Shown here one piece after another: positions 30,143 through 41,228 of a stretch of DNA of 64,000 nt. The stretch is from the NCBI GenBank assembly GCA_033557465.1, contig CM066037.1, positions 200,135,156-200,199,155 of the forward strand, in the 5' to 3' direction. Source of the DNA: Ichthyophis bannanicus. Its lineage: Eukaryota; Chordata; Amphibia; Gymnophiona; Ichthyophiidae. The position numbers were made by a program, and so were the translations under genes. Every line of letters starts with the position of its first letter. The first letter of the stretch is position 1. The notes beneath the pieces are model-generated. The model saw only the letters and a program-made list of their open reading frames with translations. It did no database searches and had not been told where the DNA came from.

Positions 30143-31146
30143 TCTTACTGCCCCTTTTACCCCTCTATCATCTAATGGCCCAACGGACTCTCTCACAGGC
30201 CTTTTGCTATGAATGTACTTGAAAGTCTTTATTTCGTGTTTTTGCTTCTGTAGCAAGTTCCTTCTCAAATTCTCGCTTTGCGTGCCTTATCAATGCTTTG
30301 CATTTAACTTGACAGTGCTTGTGCTGTTTCCAGTTTTCTTTATTTGACTCTTTTTTCCATTTCCTAAAGGATGCTTTTTTGGCAGCAATAGCCTCTCTGA
30401 TCTCACCTTTAAACCATGCTGGCAGTTTTTTGGACTTTCTTCCACTTTTCTTAATGCGTGGAATACAGCTGGTCTGGGCTTCGAGGATAGTATTTTTAAA
30501 CAACACCCAAGCTTGCTGTAAGTCTTTAACCTTTGCAACCGCTCCTTTTAGTTTTTTCTTAACTATATTCCTCATTTTATCATAGTCTCCCTTTTGAAAG
30601 TTAAAAGGTAGTACTGTGGATTTCTTTACTATCCCTCCTCCACTAATTAAATCAAACATGATCATGCTATGATCACTATTGCCAAGTGGTCCCCTTATTT
30701 CTTGCACCAGATCTGGCGTTCCACTAAGGACTAGGTCCAGTATGGCTTCCCCTCTGGTCGGTTCATGAACCAGCTGCTCCAAGAAGCAGTCATTTATTTT
30801 ATCTAGAAACTTTATCTCCCTAGCTTGTCCTGCTGTAACACTGACCCAGTCAATACCAGGGTAATTGAAATCACCCATTATTACTACTCTGCTGTGACTT
30901 TTGTTAGCTTCCTTGATTTCTCTGAGCATTTCATCATCCATTTGTTCATTCTGGCCAGGCGGTCGATAGTACACCCCCACTGCCATCGCCATCCCCTTTT
31001 TACATGGAATTTCAATCCATAGAGATTCTACAGCAAATTTTGTTTCCTGCAAAACTTTAATCCTTTCTGACTCAATGCCCTCTCTAACATAGAGTGCAGC
31101 CCCTCCACCAATTTGATCAGTTCTATCATTACGATATAGTTTGTAT

Positions 31147-31517
31147 CAATGTTCCCTCTAATTTTCTGTAGACTGTGTGCGCATAAAATATCAGCTGTGT
31201 GCAGCTTTTGAAGGAAGGTTAAATTTTTGTGCGCCACATAACGACACTCGGAGTTATATACTTTAAAATTTGACTACACGGCAGAATACAGTATGTACAC
31301 CACATTGATTTTAATCAAATTAAATGAAACTAGACGATTACTAAATGAAGCTGGAAATTTCTAGTAATTACAATCATAACTTTTAAATTTTAAGACGTCT
31401 GTGTTGTTTTATATCAGAATCAGAGCTGCAATTTTTGTGCGCTCTATGTTAAAGTTTGTGCGCTCGCTCGGCGAGGTGTGTGCGCGCGCAAACGCGCACA
31501 GCTTAGAGGGAACAGTG
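31147..31517. mobile_element. hAT-type MITE with 8-bp duplication, copy 1
   Basis: The ends are CAATGTTCCCTCTAA and TTAGAGGGAACAGTG, inverted. GTTTGTAT flanks it on both sides (31,139-31,146 and 31,518-31,525), an 8-bp duplication typical of hAT elements. A GC-alternating block (GTGTGTGCGCGCGC) lies near one end. No ORF. A second copy in the opposite orientation is at 63,515-63,863. Confidence 0.88.
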
Positions 31518-31871
31518 GTTTGTATCCAGGTATCACAGTGTCCCACTGGTTATCCTCCTTCCACCATGTCTCTGAGATTGCAATCATATCTAACCTCTCA
31601 TTTAGTGCTATATATTCTAACTCTCCCATCTTATTGTTTAGACTTCTAGCATTTGCATACAAGCATTTTAGAGACTGTATTTTATTAATATTAATCTGGC
31701 TATTAGTAGGCATGGGTAATTTGGAATCTTTACACTCTGTCTGCACCTTACTCAAGGGCATTTGGGCTACTATACTCTTTTTTGGAGCCTCACTGCTTTT
31801 GGTAGTATCCTTCAAGGATACCTTCGTCCGAACCATGCACTCCTGGGCGACTGTCGGCTTTCCCCTATTTT

Positions 31872-32360
31872 CTAGTTTAAAAGCTTCTCTATCTCCTTTT
31901 TAAAGGTTAATGCCAGCAGTCTGGTTCCATCCTGATTAAGGTGAAGCCCATCCCTTCGGAAGAGCCCCTCCTTTCCCCAGAATGTTCCCCAGTTCCTAAC
32001 AAATCCAAAACCCTCATCCTTGCACCATTGTCTCATCCACGCATTGAGACTCCGGAGCTCTGCCTGTCTTTTGGGTCCTGCACGTGGAACAGGAAGCATT
32101 TCGGAGAACGCTATCCTGGAAGTTCTGGATTTCAACTTCCTACCTAAAAGCTTAAATTTAGCCTCCAGAACTTCCCTACCACATTTTCCTATTTCATTGG
32201 TACCAACATGTACCAAGACAGCAGACTCCTCCCCAGCACTATCTATGATCCTATCTAGGCGGTGCGTGAGGTCCGCTACCTTCACACCAGGCAGGCATGT
32301 TACCAGGCGATCCTCACGTCCACCAGCCACCCAGCTGTCTCCTTCCACCTGTGGATGGCA
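31872..32360 (-). pseudogene. CR1-B ORF1 remnant with SGNH esterase domain
   Basis: Reads VEGDSWVAGGRED (the Ser block), CLPGVKVADLTHRLDRI, AVLVHVGTNEIGKCG (Asn), LNAWMRQWCKDEGFGFV, and FRRDGLHLNQDGTRLLA (His), ending at 31,872. The upstream half of ORF1 is missing: past about 32,360 the frame runs into unrelated sequence that contains piggyBac-like text on the other strand. The esterase signature residues are present. Confidence 0.75.
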
Positions 32361-33119
32361 ATGAAAGTGAATGTGAGCAAATAAATGAAAATGAATTGGA
32401 ATCAGTGGAACCTGCAGGCTTTTGTGAAGAACTAGAAGTGTTCTCAAATAAAACAGGATAGGAAATGCACCAAATATGACAAGACCATTTCTACCACCGA
32501 CCGACATAATTGGTGCATACAATGCCTTGGGCCCCAACCACAAGCCAGCATCTTGCAAAATTTGCTTGCAGATGACTTACTGAGGGCTGAAAGGTTGAGA
32601 AAAACAGGAGTCGTCCCTGTTCGGCTCATATTATTCAGCATTCTCAGCCCTGACCCAACTCGTCCAAGCCTGTGAAGTCCTGAGGCAGCCAAAGAGAAGG
32701 AGCAGCATGCTCAGTCAGAGCAGAGGGGCCTGAGTGGCAAGGGGAGACTCCCTGCAGAGACCCCATTGACATCGAAGGGTGGGTACTGGGAGAAGTTGTG
32801 GGTGCAGAGAGCGATGGCTAGGAGTGGTCGGCCAAGCTTCTGTGTTGGGAGAACCCTCGCAGGTGGTGGTTCTGGAAGAATGCCTCCGAGACCTAGAAGC
32901 TCACTTGGTGATGGTGGAAGACTTGTGGAATGCAGGCTTTGTGGCGCAGGGTGCATCACAGCACTCCTTCCAGCCTATCCTGGAGACCCATGCCCTGCCC
33001 ACCAAGGTAGAGACCATTGAGTGGGAGATTGGTATTGACTCCATTTGCCAGAGCCATCTCCCTCTCCAGTGTATAGAAGTCCAAGGCCCAAGGATATCGC
33101 TATCGGCATACTGGGTGGC
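32361..33119. other. Unassigned, possibly piggyBac 5' remains plus another repeat
   Basis: Near 32,360-32,460 the plus strand gives acidic text (NESECEQINENELES), as in piggyBac N-termini, but this is weak. 32,650-33,100 is GC-rich and reads without stops for short stretches that I do not recognise. Confidence 0.25.
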
Positions 33120-33525
33120 GCAAGGGCCATCAACATCCTCCCCCCCTCTCCCCCAAGAATCAAAGGGAAAAAGTGGTGGTGAAATCTGTTTGTGAATGCT
33201 ATCAACATTGCAGTAGTTGCAGCATGGCGATTGAACTGCCATGTTACTGATCCATCCACGGCACTGATTCATTTGAATTTCCGGCGTGAAGTCACAATAG
33301 GATTGATAAAATCATCCACTCGCAGTTGTCTTGGAGGGCCATCTGCCTATGTACCATACTATATCTGATATGATGGAATAGAACATTGTCTGCGATCAAC
33401 ATCACAAGGCCGCTGTTTTTGTGCTCTAAGAACACTACAAAGGAATGCAGCAAATGCCTGAAAAGGCTTCACATGAACTGCTTTGAACAATTTCATACAA
33501 TGTAGATGCCTGTTGAGCTTCACTA
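33120..33525 (+). pseudogene. piggyBac-like transposase, C-terminal remnant
   Basis: The plus strand reads KGKKWWWNLFVNAINIAVVA then AWRLN, matching the conserved KKWxxxLFxxxxxxxxxNAW block of piggyBac transposases. The Cys-rich tail follows in another frame: LCSKNTTKECSKCLKRLHMN then CFEQFHT. These transposases cut and paste at TTAA. Upstream catalytic Asp regions are not visible; frameshifts separate the two blocks. Confidence 0.6.
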
Positions 33526-33924
33526 GAGGTGAAAAAATAATCATATAATAACCACATAATTTTTTAGACTTCCGTTTGTCATGTTTTGTGCATACTGTCT
33601 ATTGTCTGATAACCGCTAATGAGGATGTCCCAATGTTCCATTTTTGGAACTTGCTCAAAAATGGCAACATTTTTAAAATATGGTTAAAATAATAAAAGAA
33701 GTGTTTAAATATGATCAAGAACTAATCATATCATCAATGGCATGTTGGGTGCACACTGCTAAGATTCCTTGGGAAAATAAAGGTTACCACCTTTTCCAGA
33801 AGATTTTCAGTAACTGGCTATTACAGATCAAGTCAAAACATGGAATTCACATCTGTTCAGTACCATCTAGTAAATAAGTCACCTCACAAAAGTTCCCATC
33901 TAAATGGAAAAACTATGCCTCCTG
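33526..33924. other. AT-rich stretch beside piggyBac remnant
   Basis: Includes TGTTCCATTTTTGGAAC near 33,633, shared with 28,063. A 65-codon open stretch (33,680-33,877) is unrecognised and shows no supporting motif. Confidence 0.3.
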
Positions 33925-34330
33925 TTGCCATACTGGCTTGAAATGGCAGCAGCGAAAGGCAGAAAGAAACTGGAGGTGTGTTAGAAGCGACCTGCACACA
34001 AAGGGCAAAAATCAACAGTGCATTTACCAGAAAAAATTTTATGAAACCAAAAAGAATTTTTTCTCCAAACAAATTGACCAGGCACTTAATCAGAAAAGAC
34101 AATTATTTGCCTTAATCTCTCAATTAACCACTGTTCCTTCCCCCCTTACCCAAGTTTCAGATATTCCCCCTTCCAACAGCATCAGAGGTAATCATTAGCT
34201 TTTTTTAAAAAAAGATAACAGACATTCAGGCCATACTACACCATTCCCTTGTAATGCTTTTCAGCCAACAGCCCCAAACCAATTTTGTGCAATGCACCTC
34301 TTGAGCAAACTTTGAACTTCTTAAGAAACT
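33925..34330 (+). pseudogene. L2-like LINE fragment, endonuclease-RT linker
   Basis: Reads WRCVRSDLHTKGKNQQCIYQ, FYETKKNFFSKQIDQAL, then KRQLFALISQLTTVP. This is the pattern of the L2-clade linker (basic helix, FFSxxI, LFxxIxxLT) between endonuclease and RT. About 90 codons before a stop at 34,196; then degenerate until the CR1-A 3' end at 34,333. Confidence 0.5.
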
Positions 34331-34399
34331 CAATTAACACAGAAACATAGAAAAATGACGACAGAAAAAGACTACATGGCCTGTCTAGTCTGTCTTTCC

Positions 34400-37300
34400 A
34401 TATCAACAACTACAACAGTCCCCTTTTTTCCTTTAGAGATCCTCTGTGTTTGTTCCATGCTTTTTGAATTCAGATACTGTCCTCATCTCTACCACCTCAA
34501 AATCGAGGCAAAGACACAGAAAGAGCAGCAGCTCTTGTAGGGCCAAACAGGAAACACAGAGAGCAAGAGCGATGATGACACAGTGACTTTATTAGTTGTC
34601 CCCACAACAACTAATAAAGCCACTGTGTCATCATCGCTCTTGCTCTCTGTGTTTTCCTCATCTCTACCACCTCCGCTGGGAGACTATTCCACAGATCCAC
34701 CACTCTTTCCGTAAAGATATATTTCCGCATATCACTCCTGAATCTATCCCCTTTCACCCTCATCCCATGTCCCTTCGTAGCAGAACTTGCATTCAATCAA
34801 AAGAGGCTCTCCCTCTGTACATTTATGCCATGGAGGTATTTAAACATCTCAATCATATCACCTTTAACCCGCTTTCCTCTAAGGTGTACATATTAAGATC
34901 CTTAAGTCTGTCCTCATATGCTTTATAATGAATATCACTAGCCATTTTAGTAGCCACCCTCTGTACTGACTCCATCCTGTTTATATCCTTTTGAAAGTGC
35001 GTTCTCCAGAATTGCACACTATATTCCAAATGAGGTCGCACCATCACCTCCTTTTTTCTGCTAGCCATTCCTCTCCATATCCAGCCAAGCATCCTTCTAG
35101 CTTTTGCTGTCTCCTTTTCTACCTGTTTAGCTACTTTAAGATCATCACACACAACAACGCCTAGGTCCTATTCTTTTTTAGTGGACAAAAGTACTTCACC
35201 CCCTGTACTATATTGCTCCCTTGGATTGCTGCAGCCCAAATGCATGACCTTGCGTTTTTTAACATTAAATCCCAGCTGCCAAATTCTAGACCATTCTTGA
35301 ACCTTACCTAGATCCCTCCTCATGTTATCTACACCTTCCTGGGTGTCTACTCTATTGCAGATTTTGGTATCATCCGCAAAGAAGCAAACCTTACCCGACA
35401 GCCCTTCCGCTATATCACTAACAAAGATGTTAAAAAGAATCGGACCAAAGACAGATCCCTGGGGCACACCACTGGTAACTTCCTTCTCCTCAGAGTGAGC
35501 TCCATTTACCTGTACTCTTTGTCGCCTCCCACTCAACCAATTTCTAACCCAAGCAGTAACTTTAGTCCATCCCTAAGGTGCTCAGTTTGTTTATAAGTCA
35601 CCTGTGAGGAACGGTATCAAAGGCTTTACTGAAATCTAAAGACACCACATCTAGGGCTCTCCCTTGGTTCAACTCCCTGGCCACCCAGTCAAAAAAATCA
35701 ATCAGATTTGTCTGACAAGACCTACCTCTGGTGAATCCATGCTGCCTCGGATCTTGTAATCTGCTGGACTCCAGAAACCTCACTATTTTCTCTTTCAGCA
35801 GCCTTTCCAATAATTTACTCACCACTGAAGTTAAACTAACTGGCCTGTAGTTTTCAACCACATCCTTACTTCCGCTTTTGTGTAAAGGCACCGCATGAGC
35901 ATTTCTCCAGTCCTTTGGCACCACTCCCGACTCCAATGAGGTATTGAAAAGGTCAGTCAGTGGAGCTGCTAGAACGTCCCCAAGTTCCCTCAATATTCTA
36001 GGGTGTATCCCATCCAGTACCATCGCTTTGTCTACTTTAAGTTTAGCTAGTTTCTCACGAGCATAGTCTTCTGAAAATTGCTCAAGATGCCCCTTGCTTC
36101 TGTTCCTGTTTGTGGGTGTTTTTTGAGGTCCTGTTCCTGGTTCTTCATCTGTAAACATAGAACAGAAATATTTGTTAAGCAATTCCTCTTTATCCTCATC
36201 AGCTTCTACATATTCCTCCCCCTTCACCCTTGAGTATGACAATACCACTTTTGCCCTTCCTGTTCTCACTAACATATCTGAAAAATGTCTTATCCCCCCA
36301 TTTTATTGCATTGGCTATTTCCTCCTCTTTTTGATTCTTTGCTTTCCTGACTGCTTTGCTAGCTTCTCTAATTTTTTCCAAATATAGATGCCTGTCTTCC
36401 TCTCTCTGTGATCTCTTGTATTTCATGAAGGCCTCCCTCTTTTTCTTCACCTTTTCTGCTACTTCTTTTGAAAGCCATAGCGGTCTCCTTTTCCTTTTAC
36501 CTTTATTTATCATTTTAACAAAAAGGTTGGTTGCCCTTAAAATATCCCCTTTCAGTTTTGCCCACTGTTTTTCTACATCCCCCAGCTGTTCCCATCCCGC
36601 TAACGACTCCCTGAGGTATTGGCCCATCTTGGCAAAGTTAGTTTTCCTAAAGTCTAAGACCCTTGCTTCTGAATGGATTTTAGCAGCCCTAGTCCTAATA
36701 CTGAACCACACCATCTGGTGATCACTGGATGTAAAATGATCTCCCACTATAACATCAGAAACACTTTCACCATTGGTAAGCACCAAGTTCAGTATGGCCC
36801 CTTCACGTGTGGGGTCTGTTACCAATTGCCTGAATAGTTCTCCCTGTAGAGAATCCAGGATCTCCTTACTTCTAGATGATACTGCAGCAGAAATGTGCCA
36901 ATCAATATCTGGCATATTGAAATCACTTATCAGTAGCACTTTCCCATTTCTAGTAATGCTGCGTATGTCTTCAGTTATGTCTCTGTCCACCTCTTCCTCT
37001 TGTGAGGGAGATCTATACATCACACCAATGCAAATAGATTTCTCTTTCCCTCTTTCTAGTTTAACCCACAATTCCTCCTCTCTCCCTATTAAGCTCTGTA
37101 ATTCCAAAGCTTTAATATTATTTTTTACATATAGTGCCACTCCTTCTCCCCTTCTTTCTACCCTGTCCTTTCTGAATAAAGTATAGCCTGGTATAGTCAC
37201 ATCCCAGTCATGGTTTTCTGTGAACCATGTTTCTGTAGCTGCCACTAAATCCAAGTCGGCCACTCCCACCAAAGCTTCAACATCAGGGATCTTATTTCCC

Positions 37301-37410
37301 ATGCTACGGCATTTATGCATACTGCTTTCCATGTTACCCCTTTTACCCTTTTCCATAAAGGTATTTAATGTTTCACTTACCTGCGGGCTTTCTTCACCCA
37401 TCCCCAACGA
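34400..37410 (-). pseudogene. CR1-A copy 3 ORF2
   Basis: The 402-codon piece (37,407-36,199) has an ATG start, MGMGEESPQVSETLN, and an intact endonuclease (TETWFTENHDWD, LLISDFNMPDIDWH where GDFN has become SDFN, SSDHQMVWF). RT pieces follow: 36,275-35,598 (YRPVSLTSVVSKLLE, SLDFSKAFDTVPHR), 35,536-35,168 (SGVPQGSVFGPILF, FADDTK) and 35,152-34,853. Frameshifts lie near 36,230, 35,570 and 35,160. The C-terminal part is ATKGHGMRVKGDRFRSD, unbroken here, which shows the one-base loss in copy 1. Confidence 0.85.
34499..34654. mobile_element. 156-bp insertion with 19-bp target duplication
   Basis: TCCTCATCTCTACCACCTC occurs at 34,480-34,498 and 34,655-34,673, with the CR1 sequence continuous across it. 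The insert begins AAAATCGAGGCAAAG. Its second part is a foldback: AACACAGAGAGCAAGAGCG pairs with CGCTCTTGCTCTCTGTGTT around a CCCCAC loop. A 19-bp duplication suggests LINE-mediated insertion, and the inverted part fits twin priming. The source sequence is not recognised. Confidence 0.8.
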
Positions 37411-37412
37411 AT

Positions 37413-38165
37413 CTAGTTTAAAGCCCTCTTCAGTAGATTAGTCAGTTTACTACAGAAGACACGTCGACCTTTCTTGGACAGATGGACGCCATCTCTGCTC
37501 TGCAACCCTTGGAACAGCATCCTATAGTCCAGGAAACCAAAACTCTCTCGATGACACCATCCACACAGCCATGCATTCATCTCCAGGATGCGAGCCTCTC
37601 TGCCTTGGCCTTTACTCTCAACAGGGAGGATTGAAGAAAACACCACCTGTGCACCTATCTGCTTCACCCTCTGTCCCAGAGCCATGAAGTCACTTTTGAT
37701 ACGCTCAGAGGGATACCTGGCAGTATCATTTGTTCCAACATGGATTAGCAACATTGGGTAATAGTCAGTGGCCTTGATGAGTCTCGGCAAACTCTCCATA
37801 ACATCTTAAATTTTGGCACCAGGCAGACAGCATATCTCTCTGGACATCAAGTCTGGTCAGCAGATGGACGCCTCAGTACCCCTCAGAAGAGAGTCACCAA
37901 TCACCACTACCCTTCACTTTCTTTGGACACTGATTCTGCAACTTTGAGGTACTTGAGCTCTGGTTCTTCCCTTTCCAGTGATGATTTCACCTCCTCCACT
38001 TCCAGGACTGCATAATAGTTCTTCAAGTCAAGGGCTGGAGAAGGATTGGTGATTATGCAGGCCCTGGTGACTTGTGTCTAACCTTCGTCATTCTGTAAAG
38101 CACCCATCTTCTCCTCTGCTGGAGAGCTTGGTTGCTGCAAGAAGCATCTCCTCAATGTACTTCTC
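37413..38165 (-). pseudogene. CR1-A copy 3 ORF1 (SGNH esterase), 5' part damaged
   Basis: The 3' half (37,799-37,413) is open: LLIHVGTNDTARYP, RILEMNAWLCGWC, QSRDGVHLSKKGRRVF. Upstream, a TAA at about 37,806 and further changes break the Ser block region. The coiled-coil segment is recognisable to about 38,165. Confidence 0.75.
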
Positions 38166-38179
38166 ACTGTCTTGAATAC

Positions 38180-39400
38180 TAGGAGAAAGTTAAGGAGACA
38201 GTCTGGAGACCAGATGGACAGGCCAGGAATCTAAAGGAGAAGAGAAGGGTGAACTGATTTGAAAGGAAGTTCCAAAAAAGTTGGAGAAAGATCAGGGAAT
38301 GAGGACCAGAAAGAAGAAAGTGTGACAGAGTCAGGAAAGGGAGAGTAAGAACAAGTAGACACAGGGGCAAATAGTCTGATTATAAGAGGTCCCTTCAAAC
38401 AAGAAAGAAGCATAGGCAGTCGGGGAGGGTGAAGCAGCCGGAGCAGAAGGATTGGTAGTGGGGACCAAGAAGTCCAGGAGGCAGAAAAACTGCTGTGGTT
38501 TATTAGCAGAGGAGATCCATTCTTGTATGAAGGTGGAGTGGGTCAAACAAAGGTGTGTCTGTAAGAAAAAGCAGCCTCTCTTCATCAAGCAAGATTGGAG
38601 AATAAGTTGGATGTCTGCTAGTGTGTCTCATGAGAATGGATCTGGCACTGAAGGGTAAACAGCCCAGTGGAACCAAGGTTTGGAGACAGCATGGCGAGGT
38701 TTTTTCAGTCACAAGGGGGCAGCAGAATCCAAAATGGAGGAGAGAACAGAACACCAGGTGGATAATTGAGTATCTAGAGGAGCCGATGGGTCTGCAAAAG
38801 AAGCCTCATCCACTGGGGAAAAAGGTGGTTAATAGCTGAGGCAGAGGGGTTATGAGAGAGCTGGAAGGGGGAGGGAGGAAAGAAGGGAAAAGGTTAGGAG
38901 GTAATGGTCAGACCAGGGTTCAGGACAAGCAGAGGGAATAGAAGGCTGCAGAAAAGGAAGGGGAGGGATGAAAACAAGGTCTAAATTGTGGCCAATGGAG
39001 TGGGTCGGAACAGTGATGAGAGAAACCAAGGGAGATCAAGAAATCAGCCATTTCTGAGTGTGTCATTTGCAGGGGGACAGTTAAAATCTCCCAAGATTAC
39101 TAAGGGTGCAAAACGGAGGGAAAGACTCAGCTAAATAGGAGGTGAACACTGTGAGAAGGGCAACAGAAGAAGAGGGAGGGTGGTAGATAAGAAGAATATA
39201 AAAGCAAGGGAGGGGAGGGGGAAATGAATTAGGAGAGCCTCACAAGAGGTAGACTCTGGAAGAGCAATGGAGGAAGCACCATAAACAGTGGGGTAGAAGA
39301 AAACAAGGTGAGAGGCAAATCTTACGCAAAACTGATTCTGAGGAGGGAGCAGCAGATGAGGAGAAGGGAGCAGGGGACTGGAACAAAGAAACAAAATGCA
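38180..39400 (-). pseudogene. L2-like LINE, endonuclease and linker
   Basis: The minus strand from 39,400 reads CEALLIHFPLPSLAFIFFL, then LVILGDFNCPPANDTLRNG, THSIGHNLDLVFIPPLPFL and EPWSDHYLLTF (frameshifts between). GDFN, GHNLDLVF and WSDHYLL are ordered AP-endonuclease motifs of L2-type LINEs. 38,860-38,180 is the linker region with DEERLLFLTDTPLFDP. The copy meets CR1-A copy 3 at about 38,178. On the plus strand it looks purine-rich. Confidence 0.6.
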
Positions 39401-39895
39401 AGTTTAGCCAGCAAAGAGGCCGAGAAGCTTTGGGGACAGTTGCCCCAGACCACAGGAATGTACTGCATAGCAGTCATAGAAGAGAATGGAAAATGCAAGT
39501 GTTAGGAGCAAAGAGGGAAATCTCACTGAGAAGCCAGAAGCAGAGCAAAATCTTTCCTGAAGAGACAACAGGGGGACGGTGATTTACATACCACCTTACT
39601 GGCCCAGGCAGTCATGGTTTCCTCTTTTTCTTTAGCTTTCCATTGGAGATCTGATTCGTCTAGGCAACTCACCAACCCTGATAATGTAGGATCAGGGACA
39701 CTGTTGCACCCCAACATCAAGTCCCTTGTCCTCATGGCTTGGATGTTGAAGGCATAACCTTTTCCTCTTCGAACTTGCCTTTTGGTGTCACCAATGTCTT
39801 CTCTTCCAGAAGAGATACCACACAGAGGTCGTAATGGTTTCAAGTGGAAGAAACTTGCCATCTGGTGTGGGGGACATGCCTTAGGCACCTTTTAT
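39401..39895. other. No gene recognised
   Basis: A 121-codon minus-strand open stretch (39,888-39,523) has no recognisable motif. It may be upstream L2 sequence or the left part of the DIRS remnant. Confidence 0.25.
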
Positions 39896-39899
39896 GGTA

Positions 39900-40490
39900 C
39901 CATACAAAAACTGCCTGCCTGTCTTTTGCATATGTCTTAGTCTAGCTTGAAAACCAACTCTGTAAGAGTATACCTCAGTGCAATTGGCGCTTACCACTGT
40001 GATGTAGACGGTTTACCATCTCTCTACAGACTTTAGTTGTTCACTTCATGTGGGGCTTGCTTATTACAAAGTCTCCCCTTAAATCTCCTGCAGTGTTGTG
40101 GGACCTCAATATGGTTTTAACTCGGCTGATAAAAGCTCCTTTATAGCTGCTATATACCTGTGCTCTGAATTTCTTGACTGGGGGGGGGTGTTTTTTGGTG
40201 GTGGTGATTTCAGCACAGAGTTATCAAGGTACAGGTTCTACCCTTGAGAACATTTTTCAACAGGGTTTCAATAGGGTTGCGTTGCTTACTCATCCTAAAT
40301 TCCTTCTTAAAATAGTACCTAAGTTCCACCTTAATCAGTCAATTGTCTTCCAACATTTTTTCCTAAGACTTCTCTATTTGGAACAAACTAAAGCCCATAG
40401 AAAGTCTATTCAACTTTGTTTTGACTGCAGTAGGTTGGGAGCTGCTATCAAACATACTCTCTCAATTGCATAGTACATCTCTTTTGCTTA
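39900..40490 (+). pseudogene. DIRS tyrosine recombinase remnant
   Basis: The plus strand, across frames, reads ISLQTLVVHFMWGLL, AVLWDLNMVLTRLIKAP, then LLTHPKFLLKIVPKFHLNQS and IVFQHFF. This order (FM-GLL; WDL-VL--L--PPF; PSFLPKVV--FH) is the DIRS recombinase core-binding to catalytic-linker pattern. The catalytic Arg, His-x-x-Arg and Tyr are not preserved in a readable form. Confidence 0.55.
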
Positions 40491-40844
40491 TGCCCAGGTA
40501 GGTCCTCACAACCCTTCTACCTCCCCTTGGATTTGTAGTCTGGCATTATCTAGTCAATAGACTGAGGAGATAAGGCACTGTGATGACAGGGGGGAGTTTG
40601 TGCACTTGTATGGTAGAACCATTTCAAAAGTCTCTAGAAGAATCTGGAAGAAGTTTCCGTGTGGGGCTGCATTGGTGACATCACCCTGTATCTGAGGACT
40701 TATCCTGCTGGCCATTTAAAACACCTCCCCTTGGAGTTGTATGCTATATTCATCTGTAGAAAGGACTGAGGAGAAAAGGTGTTGCAATGGCATGCAGGAA
40801 TGGATGTGCAGGCATGCTGGGACCATTCCAAACGTGTCTAGAAC
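40491..40844 (+). repeat. 3' end of the DIRS remnant
   Basis: Blocks such as GGTCCTCACAACCCTTCTAC and CCCCTTGGATTTG parallel 45,650-45,690 at the end of the next DIRS. No gene. Confidence 0.45.
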
Positions 40845-40847
40845 AGG

Positions 40848-41028
40848 GTTTCTCCTGGAACAAGCAGGAAATCAGTCCTCACATATAGGTGACGTTGGCA
40901 CTGATGGAGCCCGTGCAGAAACATTTCCCCAGCTTTCAAAGAAAGCCTTTGGGATATGCTACCACACATGTGTAGTCCCCTTCCCGCCCAAGGGTGCCAT
41001 CTTGCTCAGTCTCCTTTTTTCCATGGAG
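40848..41028 (+). repeat. DIRS-B left inverted terminal repeat
   Basis: TTTCTCCTGGAACAAGCAGG to about CTTGCTCAGTCTCC. It includes TTTCAAAGAAAGCCTTTGGG and GTGCCATCTTGCTCAGTC, both found inverted at 45,740-45,810. Confidence 0.7.
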
Positions 41029-41228
41029 TCCAATGGACATGAGTTCTGTTCCCCTGGAAAAATTCCAGTTATTTCCATTAAAAGTTGAGTTTTTCCCATT
41101 TAGCAACTGGTTCCTTGTCTGCCTCGAGCCGGTGCCATCTCCGACGCCGTTCTCGGGTCATTTTTTCATCGAGGTCTCCTTGACCGGCATTCGCACCGTT
41201 TTTCGCCCGGGGTCATCAAACCCATCCA

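Larger units (their letters stand above)
28467..31840 (-). pseudogene. CR1-B ORF2: AP endonuclease plus reverse transcriptase
   Basis: From the 5' side: KCLYANARSLNNKMGELE, ISETWWKEDNQWDTVIPGYK, then after the MITE VGVYYRPPGQNEQMDDE, VVIMGDFNYPGIDWV and LGNSDHSMIMF. RT: SSKSPGPDGIHPRVLKELK, SLTSVPGKMVETI, DIVYLDFQKAFDKVPHQ, NSGVPQGSVLGPLLFDIF and KFADDTKLF (catalytic). C-terminal: [20 protein letters not shown], then [14 protein letters not shown] in a shifted frame at 28,736. Lesions are the MITE insertion, a frame break near 30,100-30,200, one near 29,790 and one near 28,735. Confidence 0.82.
28285..32360 (-). mobile_element. CR1-B LINE, near full length
   Basis: The 3' tail (AAGAACATAAGAACATAAGA) is at 28,290. 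The RT (29,743-28,467), RT N-terminal part (30,072-29,794), endonuclease (31,836-30,207) and esterase ORF1 (about 32,360-31,872) follow on the minus strand. It is distinct from CR1-A in wording but has the same plan. It is interrupted by a hAT MITE at 31,147-31,517 and carries a 20-bp tandem duplication near 30,110. Confidence 0.85.
34333..38175 (-). mobile_element. CR1-A LINE copy 3
   Basis: The 3' tail at 34,335 (CACAGAAACATAGAAAAATG) and ORF2 and ORF1 remains extend to about 38,175, where another LINE begins. It aligns with copy 1 over nearly its whole length. A 156-bp insertion with a 19-bp duplication splits the 3' end. Confidence 0.85.

Noticed and set aside
32779..33195. 138-codon plus-strand ORF as a host gene exon
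   Set aside because: No splice context or recognised motif; it runs into the piggyBac remnant in a different frame.
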